Below are positions 51,465-59,246 of a stretch of 64,000 bases of DNA, piece by piece (within the stretch, counting starts at the first letter, position 1; the number at the start of each line of letters is the position of its first letter). Source of the stretch: JAVXCQ01 sp036659415 (lineage in GTDB: Bacteria; Bacillota; Negativicutes; Acidaminococcales; Acidaminococcaceae); the NCBI GenBank assembly GCA_036659415.1, contig JAVXCQ010000002.1:1-64000 (forward strand), given 5' to 3'. Below the pieces are notes generated by a model. That model made no database searches. It was not told the origin of the DNA and worked only from the letters and a program-made list of their open reading frames with translations. The translations under genes and the position numbers were made by a program.

Positions 51465-51493
51465 TTGAACTTTGCTATTTGTAAAGATATAAT
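51465..51493 (+). promoter_or_regulatory. promoter of the XRE/S24-like regulator
   Basis: -35 TTGAAC (51465-51470), 17-nt spacer, -10 TATAAT (51488-51493). Confidence 0.65.
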
Positions 51494-51512
51494 TATTCAG
51501 AGGTGTTTTATC

Positions 51513-52133
51513 ATGGAAACAAAACGCACTGCAACCTTTGGTGACCGTTTAAAAGAACTCCGCACTAAGTTGTCCTTAACGCAAGCCCAATTCGGGAAAT
51601 TGCTTGGCCTTTCTATGTCTACCATCTCTTTGTATGAAGCAAACAAAAGATTTCCCGATCAAGAAATTCTCAAACAAATCTCCATCGCCGGTAGCATCTC
51701 GCTAGACTATTTAATTCTTGGTCACTATCACTTTTTCCCGACACCGACAGCCGAAATTTCTTATTTAAATACAACGAGCACCACCATTTTCCCTCGAGTC
51801 CTAACCTCTCGAGAATTACCAGCCGCCTTAGACCAAGTTGGTGATACTTTTGCCCTCCTGGTCGAGGAAGTAACCATGACACCACGTATAGCCCCCGGCG
51901 ACATCGCCATTGTCCATGCGCAAAAAAATCTGGATAGCGGTAATATTGGCTTATTTCTGATTGCAGAACACAAAATAACCATTAAACAAGCTATTTATCA
52001 CGCTACCGGCATTAATCTAGTCGCCTTTAATACTAACCTCCAACAGCCCCAGTTCTATACTTACCAGGAAATCGCCTGTCTTCCTATTAAAATTTTGGGC
52101 AAAATTATCGAAATCAGAAGCAAACTAAGCTAA
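51513..52133 (+). CDS. XRE-family regulator with LexA/S24-like C-terminal domain
   Basis: This 206-aa protein has an N-terminal XRE HTH (about 10-65: RLKELRTKLSLTQAQFGKLLGLS) and a C-terminal S24-like fold (about 100-205, APGDIAIVHAQ, GNIGLFLI). In S24 proteases the Ser nucleophile sits in an SMxP motif; here the same place reads VTMTPRIAPGD with Thr. The candidate Lys remains in the KITIKQ stretch. It may therefore sense a signal without self-cleavage. ATG 51513 has AGAGG about 10 nt upstream. Confidence 0.8.
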   Translation: METKRTATFGDRLKELRTKLSLTQAQFGKLLGLSMSTISLYEANKRFPDQEILKQISIAGSISLDYLILGHYHFFPTPTAEISYLNTTSTTIFPRVLTSRELPAALDQVGDTFALLVEEVTMTPRIAPGDIAIVHAQKNLDSGNIGLFLIAEHKITIKQAIYHATGINLVAFNTNLQQPQFYTYQEIACLPIKILGKIIEIRSKLS

Positions 52134-52150
52134 TAAATAAAACTTGCCTA

Positions 52151-52198
52151 CTCCCCCCTCGCATGAACTTTTTTCTTGCACTGCTGGGGGCTTTTATT
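52151..52198 (+). terminator. weak terminator of the XRE/S24-like gene
   Basis: CCCCC (52154-52158) with GGGGG (52186-52190) enclose a long loop, followed by CTTTTATTT. Confidence 0.45.
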
Positions 52199-52213
52199 TG
52201 CTATTATAGAGCC

Positions 52214-52248
52214 AAAAAAACCATGCAAGTCCGCAGACCTGCATGGTT
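52214..52248 (-). terminator. tRNA-Ala terminator
   Basis: An AACCATGCA/TGCATGGTT stem with an inner GTC/GAC pairing is followed on the minus strand by T7, 15 nt after the tRNA 3' end. Confidence 0.85.
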
Positions 52249-52263
52249 ATTAGTGTTTGTAGT

Positions 52264-52339
<76 letters not shown>

Positions 52340-52356
52340 GAAGCTAATACTCTGTT

Positions 52357-52385
52357 ATTATAATGGGACATCAGTCTTTTGTCAA
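52357..52385 (-). promoter_or_regulatory. tRNA-Ala promoter, full consensus
   Basis: -35 TTGACA (52385-52380), 17-nt spacer, -10 TATAAT (52362-52357) on the minus strand. Confidence 0.85.
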
Positions 52386-52412
52386 GACCGTCCTGTGGAC
52401 TCTGGGTGCACT

Positions 52413-53303
52413 TTAGAGTAAAGTCGTCCAGCCAGCTTCTTGTTTGACCTTTTCTTCTTTCATCAGCTTACCCAAGGCTCGTTTAAAAGCAGCCTTACTG
52501 ATACCAAACACATCTTTGATAATCTCTGCCGGGGTATCGTCGCCATAGGGCATACTGCCTTTACGCTTTTGTAGCAAAGACAAAATAACATCGGCATCAG
52601 CCACGCGAGCGTGTTCTTTTTGTGCTCGCAAAGACATATTTAATCTACCATCGGCACGCACATAAGCCACGCGGCCGGTTATTTTTTGTCCAAAATCCAG
52701 TCTGCCCCCAGGGACTTCGGAACGATGCAGGAACACAATATAGCGTTCCGCCGTAATAAGGAAGAAGCCCTCCGGTAGGATATTATAAATAGTACCGGTA
52801 ATATTATCACCGATTTTAACCTCGGTAGCTGGTTTAGAAGCTTTAATCATGTCTTCTTCTACCCGCATGGTCACAGCAGGTCGTCCGGTTTTATCCCGAT
52901 AGAGCTTGACCCAAATCAGTTGCTCTGCCATGACATGGCCGTGCATTTCACTGTAAGGCAAAAAGACACCACGCTCGGCCCCAATATCCACGAAGCCACC
53001 ATCTTTGGTGACACTAAGCACTTTCACATAGCCTAATTGACCTTCGCGCATTTTGGGTAATTTACAGCTGGCCGTCAATCTGCCCTGAGGGTCCAGGTAC
53101 AAATAAACTTCGATTTTGTCACCAACTTTGACTTCCAGCCCTTGCTGTTGTTGTTTATGTAGCAAAATATCATCGGAAGTATCGCCGGTGCCGGCATCTA
53201 AAAAGACACCCAGTTCACTTTCGCGCACCGCCGTCAGCGTTACAACATCGCCTGCCCGATGCTCGCCTACAGTTTTTACTGCAAATTTCTTTTCCTCATC
53301 CAT
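52413..53303 (-). CDS. cvfB: S1-domain RNA-binding protein, CvfB-like
   Basis: This 296-aa protein has successive S1/OB-like domains (about 1-70, 75-140, 145-220) and a C-terminal winged helix (about 230-296, AEIIKDVFGISKAAFKRALGKL), the arrangement of CvfB/YitL. It probably binds RNA; CvfB affects virulence-factor expression in staphylococci. I choose ATG 53303, which overlaps the rsfS stop by 8 nt and has GGAG about 10 nt upstream. Confidence 0.88.
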   Translation of the reverse strand: MDEEKKFAVKTVGEHRAGDVVTLTAVRESELGVFLDAGTGDTSDDILLHKQQQQGLEVKVGDKIEVYLYLDPQGRLTASCKLPKMREGQLGYVKVLSVTKDGGFVDIGAERGVFLPYSEMHGHVMAEQLIWVKLYRDKTGRPAVTMRVEEDMIKASKPATEVKIGDNITGTIYNILPEGFFLITAERYIVFLHRSEVPGGRLDFGQKITGRVAYVRADGRLNMSLRAQKEHARVADADVILSLLQKRKGSMPYGDDTPAEIIKDVFGISKAAFKRALGKLMKEEKVKQEAGWTTLL

Positions 53304-53658
53304 TGTTCTCTTGCTCCACAAAAGCCTCTGTCGGTGCATCAGCCCATAACTGTTCTAAATTATAAAAATCCCGTTCTTCTTCCAAGAAAATATGCGCCAC
53401 ACAGTTACCGTAATCCATAAGAATCCAACGACCCTCTGCGTACCCTTCTTTGTGCATGGCATTAATTCCAATTGCTGCCATTTTATCTTCGATATTATCA
53501 GCAATAGCTTTGACCAGCGTGCTATTACCGGCACTGCAAATGAGGAAATAATCCGTTACCGGTGAAATTCCTTCCATACTTAAGAGCAAAATATCCTCCG
53601 CTTTTTTATCATTGGCTAAGTTTGCAATTTTTTGTGCTAATTCTTTACTTGTTGTCAT
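53296..53658 (-). CDS. rsfS: ribosomal silencing factor RsfS (Iojap)
   Basis: This 120-aa protein binds uL14 on the 50S subunit and blocks subunit joining in starvation. Family motifs are DILLLSMEGISPVTDYFLICS and EGRWILMDYGNCVAHIF. ATG 53658 has GGAGG 10 nt upstream and gives the family length; a longer upstream frame (to 53754) would overlap the LCP gene. It belongs to the conserved nadD-yqeK-LCP-rsfS string. Confidence 0.93.
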   Translation of the reverse strand: MTTSKELAQKIANLANDKKAEDILLLSMEGISPVTDYFLICSAGNSTLVKAIADNIEDKMAAIGINAMHKEGYAEGRWILMDYGNCVAHIFLEEERDFYNLEQLWADAPTEAFVEQENNG

Positions 53659-53678
53659 TAATATATCGCCTCCTGTTT

Positions 53679-54647
53679 TCATTCTTGCATTTTTTGATAA
53701 GGAATTTTCAATTCCGCTAAAGTTCTTGCTGTTTCTGTGGGCGTAGTCACCCAATAACTAATATCATTAATGGTTTCAAACTTACCATACAACATTTCCG
53801 ATTTTACTTTTTCACCGCCAAAAATTTTAAAACTATTAATGGTTTTAATCATGGTTAAGGCGTCCATGTCGGTTTTAATGTGTTGTTCTACCGTGGTAAC
53901 CAAAGTAGGTAGTTTAATAACATTGGTTAAGTTGAAAAATTCTGACGCTAAAGCTTTTAGGAAGCGTTGTTGCCGTTGTACACGTCCAATATCCCCTAGT
54001 TCATCACTCCGGAAACGCACGTACTCTCCTGCCAGCTTGCCATCTAAATGCTGATAACCTTTGGTAATATGTATTTTTAAATCGGCATAGGGGTCTTCAT
54101 AATTCATATTATCTTCAACGTACATATCTACGCCGCCAATAATATTAATCACATCAATAAAACCTTGCCAATTGAGCAATACATAATAATGGATGGGTAT
54201 TTTCAGTAGATTTGCCACTGTTTGCTTGGCTAGTAGTACGCCGCCATAAGCGTGCGCATGGTTGATCTTATCTAGACCCACTCGCCCCGGAATTTGCACT
54301 CTCGTATCACGGGGGATCGACACCAAGGCTACTTCGTTATGGTCAGGGTCAAAACTAGCAACCAGCATCGCATCAGTCCGTTTCGGCCCCTCAAAATCTT
54401 CGCTGTCACCATCATCAATACCCAAAATTAAAACGTTAATACGGCGATTTAAGGTTTCATCCAGCAGGGTTTCGTCGTTAGCCACAGTCACCGGTACTAC
54501 CGGAGTCGCAAATAGTTTATAGATCGTCTGCCCCAACCAAAAACAGCCACTCACGGCCACCGTCAATAATAGTAGCACCAGCAGCAACCGCCCCACCCGT
54601 AATCTTCTATGCCGCTTCGGATGTTCGGTATTATATTCTTCGTCCAT
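53679..54647 (-). CDS. LytR-CpsA-Psr family protein
   Basis: This 322-aa protein has a basic cytoplasmic N-terminus, one membrane span (about 18-42) and an extracellular LCP domain (about 70-300). Domain motifs are NVLILGIDDGD, KRTDAMLVASFDP, LVSIPRDTRVQIPG, KINHAHAYGG and YVRFRSDELGDIGRVQRQQ. LCP enzymes attach polymers such as teichoic or capsular polysaccharides to peptidoglycan; in a diderm the polymer is unclear. It lies 11 nt after yqeK. Confidence 0.92.
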   Translation of the reverse strand: MDEEYNTEHPKRHRRLRVGRLLLVLLLLTVAVSGCFWLGQTIYKLFATPVVPVTVANDETLLDETLNRRINVLILGIDDGDSEDFEGPKRTDAMLVASFDPDHNEVALVSIPRDTRVQIPGRVGLDKINHAHAYGGVLLAKQTVANLLKIPIHYYVLLNWQGFIDVINIIGGVDMYVEDNMNYEDPYADLKIHITKGYQHLDGKLAGEYVRFRSDELGDIGRVQRQQRFLKALASEFFNLTNVIKLPTLVTTVEQHIKTDMDALTMIKTINSFKIFGGEKVKSEMLYGKFETINDISYWVTTPTETARTLAELKIPYQKMQE

Positions 54648-54658
54648 ACCTGTCTCCC

Positions 54659-55246
54659 TTAATGTTTTTGTAGGGCTTGCTTAAACTTAACAGCCAATTC
54701 ATTGCGCCCATAAATACAATTAGGATGAATTAATAAATCATACTCCAGTAAATATTTGATGGTTTGTGCATAGGCACGCATCATGGTTTTTTCCAAATCC
54801 TGCTTCACCAGCAAACGCATTTCCTCAATTCCGGCAAAACCTCTGGTGGGTTCTAATAAATCGGCCAAATACACAATCATGGCTAGCGGGGTCATCTTAG
54901 GTGCACCCGTTGTATGTTGCAAAATGGCGTCCAATATTTCTTTATCTTTGACCCCGTATTTAGTTTGTGCTAAATAAACGCCTAATTTAGCATGAAGCAA
55001 AATTGGTTGGTGTCTTTCTACATAATCGATGTCTAACCCCAAAGCCAAAGCTTTCGCCATATGTTCTTTGGTCGGTATCTCACGTCCACAATCATGTAAA
55101 AGAGCGGCTACCGCTACTTTATCCAGATCCACATTATGTACTACGGCAAATTCTTTAGCGGTTTTATAAACTGCCAGCGAATGTTCATAGCGCTTGCGCG
55201 GTAAAGACTCGCGCAGTATTTCTTTCATCTTTTGGATTGATAACAT
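54659..55246 (-). CDS. yqeK: HD-domain symmetrical Ap4A hydrolase YqeK
   Basis: This 195-aa HD-domain protein matches the YqeK family: HSLAVYKTAKEFA, AALLHDCGREIP with the HD pair, HQPILLHAKLGVYLAQ, and AILQHTTGAPKMTPLAMIVYLADLLEP. YqeK proteins hydrolyse Ap4A to ADP. SD AAGGAAGG precedes ATG 55246. It follows nadD, the usual neighbour. Confidence 0.92.
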   Translation of the reverse strand: MLSIQKMKEILRESLPRKRYEHSLAVYKTAKEFAVVHNVDLDKVAVAALLHDCGREIPTKEHMAKALALGLDIDYVERHQPILLHAKLGVYLAQTKYGVKDKEILDAILQHTTGAPKMTPLAMIVYLADLLEPTRGFAGIEEMRLLVKQDLEKTMMRAYAQTIKYLLEYDLLIHPNCIYGRNELAVKFKQALQKH

Positions 55247-55282
55247 TACAACACCTTCCTTGTCCCAGAATAAACATCAAAC

Positions 55283-55310
55283 AAGACCTACTACTAACGG
55301 TAGAGGTCTT
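55283..55310 (-). other. hairpin across the nadD stop
   Basis: AAGACCT-a-CTAC pairs with GTAG-AGGTCTT (plus-strand letters). It is followed on the minus strand by TTGTTTG, a weak T-run, so at most partial termination before yqeK is expected. Confidence 0.4.
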
Positions 55311-55902
55311 TAGTCAGAATATACTGTTCTACCGCCGGTGGTACCAAACCGGTAATTGCCTGCTGGGCTCTTATCCTTTGTCTGATATCAGTTGAAGAAA
55401 TATCCATTTCAGGAGTATTGAGCCAAGTAATCTGTGTGCGGCCAAGTTCCCCAAAATATTCTATTACTTTATCTACGGTAGGTGCAAAACCCGGGCGTGT
55501 TGCGGCCACAAATTTGCATAAACGCAGTAACTCTTCAATTCTGTGCCAGGTGTCTAGGCCAGTTACAGAATCCGCACCAATGATTAAATATAAATCATAG
55601 TCCTTACCATATTCTTCAAGTAAAGCCACTACTGTATCATAAGTGTAAGAGATGCCCTGACGCACTAGTTCCATCTCTGAAACAGTAAAATGTGGGCACT
55701 TTCTGGTTGCCAAAACCGTCATGGCAAAACGATCAGGTGCTGAAGCAACCTCGATACCAACTTTATGTGGCGCAATATAAGCGGGAATAAAGATGATTTT
55801 ATCCAGTTCCAACTGTTGATAGACAAATTCAGCAGTTTCCAAATGCCCATTGTGTATTGGGTCAAACGTACCACCCATAATGCCTAACTTCTTTCGGTTC
55901 AC
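55294..55902 (-). CDS. nadD: nicotinate-nucleotide adenylyltransferase
   Basis: This 202-aa enzyme makes deamido-NAD from nicotinate mononucleotide and ATP. The nucleotidyltransferase motif GGTFDPIHNGHL is near the N-terminus, and the ISSTDIRQR motif near residue 175 is the second ATP site. I prefer GTG 55902 because AGGGG lies 7 nt upstream. Alternatives are ATG 55917 and TTG 55926, which have poorly spaced SD sites. It follows the 56-aa membrane protein gene by 38 nt. Confidence 0.9.
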   Translation of the reverse strand: MNRKKLGIMGGTFDPIHNGHLETAEFVYQQLELDKIIFIPAYIAPHKVGIEVASAPDRFAMTVLATRKCPHFTVSEMELVRQGISYTYDTVVALLEEYGKDYDLYLIIGADSVTGLDTWHRIEELLRLCKFVAATRPGFAPTVDKVIEYFGELGRTQITWLNTPEMDISSTDIRQRIRAQQAITGLVPPAVEQYILTKDLYR

Positions 55903-55940
55903 TGTTATACCCCTCATACCTCTCAAATCTTATCTGTTAA

Positions 55941-56111
55941 TTATAACAAATTTAAAAGAGCTTGTACAACTGCCTGTGCAAGGACAATCACAACTACAAG
56001 GAACAGGACCGCTTTGGCACGGTCCTGTAAATCAAAAACAGTTTTAGGCTGCTTAACGTATACACACCAAGCCTGCCAGAGCTCGCTCCAATTATAGTCT
56101 TTTTTATTCAT
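55941..56111 (-). CDS. 56-aa small membrane protein
   Basis: ATG 56111 lies inside the end of the MacB-like gene (8-nt overlap), with GAGG 9 nt upstream. The protein has a polar N-terminal half with three Trp or aromatic residues (NKKDYNWSELWQAWCVYV) and one C-terminal membrane span (about 36-55, LFLVVVIVLAQAVVQALL). The start at 56111 fits coupling better than the longer frame to 56180. It is cotranscribed with the exporter genes. The function is unknown; it could be an accessory of the exporter. Confidence 0.6.
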   Translation of the reverse strand: MNKKDYNWSELWQAWCVYVKQPKTVFDLQDRAKAVLFLVVVIVLAQAVVQALLNLL

Positions 56112-57318
56112 GTCGCAAAGCCTCGATTGGATCCAGTAACGCCGCTTTTCTCGCAGGATAAATGCCAAAAAATAAACCAATACCCACGGAAAAGAAGACT
56201 GCTACTATAATCGCCGCAATGGAAATCACTGTTTGCCATCCTGCAAAGTACGAAATAGCAAAAGATGCACCCACTCCTAATAGTGTTCCTATTATACCAC
56301 CTACTACGCCAATAACCATAGCTTCAATGAGAAATTGTAACAAAATATTTTTGTAAGTCGCCCCTAATGCTTTGCGAATACCGATTTCTCTAGTGCGTTC
56401 TGTCACAGAAACCAACATAATATTCATAATACCGATCCCACCCACAAGAAGGCTAATAGCTGCAATGTTACCCAATAAAATAGTAATCGTGTTGGCTGTT
56501 TCCATCATAGTTGCCATGAGCGCCGCCAGGTTGCGCACATTAAAATCATCGTCTTCGTTGTCTTTGATTTTGTGTCGTGACCTTAAAAGCACGGCCGTGT
56601 CATCTTGTACTTCGCTGACTAAGTCTTCGTTTTGTGCCTGCACAGTAATACTGTTCACATGGGTAATGCCCATCATTCTTTGTTGAGCGGTAGTCAAGGG
56701 AATATAAACCACATCGTCTTGATCCTGCCCGCTAGCGGACTGGCCTTTGGCGTCTAAAACTCCCACTACCTGAAAAGGCGCCTTGTTAATACGCAGGATT
56801 CGCCCTACGGCATTACCTTCCGGAAATAAATTATCGACAATAGTTTGTCCAATCACAGCTACCCGTGCTCGTCCCGTTAAGTCCTTTTCGGTAAACATTC
56901 TCCCACTACCGATTTGATAGCTACGAATAGCAATAATATTAGGTGTACTGCCTTCTACCCTAGCTGTCCAGTTTTGGTTACCCACGACTAGTTGGTAAGC
57001 AGAATTAACAGAAGGTGCCACATAAGCAATGCCGTCCACTGTTTTTTCAATGGCTTTAGCGTCTTCATAGGTTAATTTCACCCCGGTACCGGAAGCTAAC
57101 CTAGCACCGGAGGCTGTCCGTCCACCCGGCATAATAATCAAAAGATTACTGCCTAAACTGGAAATATTGTTTTTGACCTGTTCTTTGACTCCAAGCCCTA
57201 AGGACACCATGGCAATCACTGCACCCACTCCGATGATAATACCTAGCATGGTAAGGAAGGTGCGCAGTTTATTGGCCAACATCCCATCAATAGCCATTTT
57301 TACACTTTCTGCAAACAC
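56104..57318 (-). CDS. MacB/FtsX-type ABC exporter permease
   Basis: This 404-aa permease has an N-terminal membrane span (about 20-45, FLTMLGIIIGVGAVIAMVSLG), a large periplasmic MacB core domain (about 50-260) and three C-terminal spans with the FtsX signature (VGGIGIMNIMLVSVTERTREIGIRKALGA split across about 285-315). It powers tripartite export by mechanotransmission with a separate ATPase. I choose GTG 57318, just after the ATPase stop; the longer frame to 57405 would overlap it by about 80 nt. Confidence 0.88.
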   Translation of the reverse strand: MFAESVKMAIDGMLANKLRTFLTMLGIIIGVGAVIAMVSLGLGVKEQVKNNISSLGSNLLIIMPGGRTASGARLASGTGVKLTYEDAKAIEKTVDGIAYVAPSVNSAYQLVVGNQNWTARVEGSTPNIIAIRSYQIGSGRMFTEKDLTGRARVAVIGQTIVDNLFPEGNAVGRILRINKAPFQVVGVLDAKGQSASGQDQDDVVYIPLTTAQQRMMGITHVNSITVQAQNEDLVSEVQDDTAVLLRSRHKIKDNEDDDFNVRNLAALMATMMETANTITILLGNIAAISLLVGGIGIMNIMLVSVTERTREIGIRKALGATYKNILLQFLIEAMVIGVVGGIIGTLLGVGASFAISYFAGWQTVISIAAIIVAVFFSVGIGLFFGIYPARKAALLDPIEALRHE

Positions 57319-57325
57319 GGTGCAC

Positions 57326-58006
57326 CTACCTTCCTTCATCTTGCACGATTTTGCCGTCGCGCATACGAATAATGCGCTTGGTTTGTTCAGCAATATCAGG
57401 TTCATGAGTAACCATGACCACAGTTTTACCCTCCAGGTTCATTTGATGAAAAATATCCATGATCTCACTACTGGACTTCGTATCCAGGTTGCCTGTCGGT
57501 TCATCAGCTATCACAATGGCCGGATTATTAATAAGGGCTCTTGCAATAGCCACTCTTTGCCGTTGCCCGCCACTCATTTCATTGGGTCGATGTTCTACTC
57601 GCTCCCCCAAGCCCACGGCAGTCAGAGCAACGCGTGCCCGTTCTAACCGTTCTACTTCCGGCACTCCTGCATAGACCAGCGGCAATGCCACGTTAGCCAA
57701 CGCCGAAATGCGGGGCAAAAGGTTAAAGTTTTGAAAAACAAAGCCTATTTTGGCATTGCGCGTCAAAGCCAATTCATCATCATTATAGCCGCCAATTTCT
57801 TTATCTTCCAAAAAGTATTGACCGGACGTTGGCCGATCTAAACAGCCCAGAATATTCATCATAGTAGACTTGCCTGAACCCGAAGGTCCCATAATTGAGG
57901 TAAACTCGCCTTGGGTAATTTCCAGCGACACTCTATCCAAAGCGTGCACGATAGCATCGCCCATTTGGTAGGTTTTCATAATGTCCTGTAATCTAATGAC
58001 TGCCAT
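57326..58006 (-). CDS. MacB/LolD-type ABC transporter ATPase
   Basis: This 226-aa ATPase is of the LolD/MacB/YtrE class. Walker A is GPSGSGKST (41-49), Q-loop VFQNFNLLPR, signature MSGGQRQRVAIARAL, Walker B IVIADEPTGNLD and H-loop MVTHEPDIAE. It works with the following permease and the preceding adaptor. SD AAAGGAGCGG precedes ATG 58006, 15 nt after the adaptor gene. Confidence 0.92.
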   Translation of the reverse strand: MAVIRLQDIMKTYQMGDAIVHALDRVSLEITQGEFTSIMGPSGSGKSTMMNILGCLDRPTSGQYFLEDKEIGGYNDDELALTRNAKIGFVFQNFNLLPRISALANVALPLVYAGVPEVERLERARVALTAVGLGERVEHRPNEMSGGQRQRVAIARALINNPAIVIADEPTGNLDTKSSSEIMDIFHQMNLEGKTVVMVTHEPDIAEQTKRIIRMRDGKIVQDEGR

Positions 58007-58021
58007 CCTGCCGCTCCTTTC

Positions 58022-59104
58022 TTAGTGCATCGGGCCACCCATTCTAGCTTGCCCTGTTGTTTTTTTGATTGCTTTGGCCACTACCTGCTGTCCTTCTTCT
58101 ACGGCGCCGGTTATAGCGATTTTATCATCGCTAGCCAAACCTACAGTTACGTCCACCTCTCGAGTTTCCTTGGTCGCTACGTCATAAACTTGGACATATT
58201 TGCGACTGCCGTCAACACGCAGACAAGTGGTTGGAACCAGCAGTACGTTATCAGCCGCACCGACAATCAGCTCCGTTCTTGCCGTCATTTTGGGCAAGAG
58301 TTTACCCTCTGCATTGGCTACATCCACGTACACTGTATAATAAATAACATTACTAACGGTAACTGCACTTTTAGATACTAATCTGACCACACCATTAAAG
58401 GTCACGTCCGGATAGGAATCTACGCTAAATTCTACCTGTTGTCCCACCACGACCTGACCAATATCAGACTCATCAACCAAAACCTCGATTTGCATATTAT
58501 CTAGGTTAGCCACGCTCATTAAAACCTGCGGTGAAGATATACCAGAAGATACTGTTTGGCCTACCGGCGTTGGTTTGCCGATAACATAGCCTTCAATCGG
58601 CGAAACAATCAAAGTATCGTTTAAATTAGATGTAGCCTGCTCATAGGCTGCTTTCGCCACAATATAATCAGCTTCTGCCGTATCATATTCGCTGCGGGCA
58701 ATAGCCCCATTATTAACCAAACTCAAATACCGGTTATAAGTAGCCAGTGCATTTTGTAGTTTTGCCGCCGTTTGTGTTTGCGTTGCCGACAAAGTTGTAT
58801 CATCTAGTCGCAAGAGCTTTTGTCCCGCCAAAACGTGTTCATTTTCTTGGACATAAACTTCTACAATTCTACCAGTAATTTTGGAGTTAATATCTACATT
58901 ATCCACGGCACTCAAAGACCCGGTCGCAGAAATCGTTGCCGTAATTCTCCCTCGCTCAATCGGCACTGTTTTGACCAATAGCTTGGGTGCTTGACTGTTG
59001 ACGTAATATTTATATCCGCCAAAAATAGCCAGCAGCGTAATAAAAAGTAGCAGCAATAGCAGTTTATAACGCCGGAGAAATTGTCCCATATTTATCACAC
59101 TCAC
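58022..59104 (-). CDS. MacA/HlyD-type membrane fusion protein
   Basis: This 360-aa adaptor has an N-terminal membrane anchor (about 14-32), a lipoyl barrel-sandwich domain split by a helical hairpin (about 60-180), then beta-barrel and membrane-proximal domains. LVSKSAVTVSNVIYYTVYV is in the barrel region. It connects MacB to an outer-membrane channel. The start may be the in-frame ATG at 59089 rather than GTG 59104; neither has a clear SD. It is the first gene of the exporter operon. Confidence 0.88.
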   Translation of the reverse strand: MSVINMGQFLRRYKLLLLLLFITLLAIFGGYKYYVNSQAPKLLVKTVPIERGRITATISATGSLSAVDNVDINSKITGRIVEVYVQENEHVLAGQKLLRLDDTTLSATQTQTAAKLQNALATYNRYLSLVNNGAIARSEYDTAEADYIVAKAAYEQATSNLNDTLIVSPIEGYVIGKPTPVGQTVSSGISSPQVLMSVANLDNMQIEVLVDESDIGQVVVGQQVEFSVDSYPDVTFNGVVRLVSKSAVTVSNVIYYTVYVDVANAEGKLLPKMTARTELIVGAADNVLLVPTTCLRVDGSRKYVQVYDVATKETREVDVTVGLASDDKIAITGAVEEGQQVVAKAIKKTTGQARMGGPMH

Positions 59105-59176
59105 ATTCTATCGTTATAGTCTTATTATAATTTTTGTAGTTCGGATAGTCAAAGCCAGGCTGTGACAATTAGGTGA

Positions 59177-59206
59177 CAAGATTATGTTAACGTCAACATA
59201 ATTGTC
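59177..59206. promoter_or_regulatory. palindromic element upstream of the exporter operon
   Basis: ATTATGTT (59181-59188) and AACATAAT (59195-59202) surround AACGTC, extended by GACA/TGTC with a 2-nt bulge. It lies between proA and the exporter genes and could be an operator for the latter. Confidence 0.4.
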
Positions 59207-59207
59207 C

Positions 59208-59246
59208 GTAATTAAAAAGACTGCCCGCAGGCAGTCTTTTTAATTA
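59208..59246. terminator. proA terminator
   Basis: A perfect 18-bp stem GTAATTAAAAAGACTGCC/GGCAGTCTTTTTAATTAC with loop CGC overlaps the proA stop codon. A/T runs lie within the stem on both strands. Confidence 0.8.
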
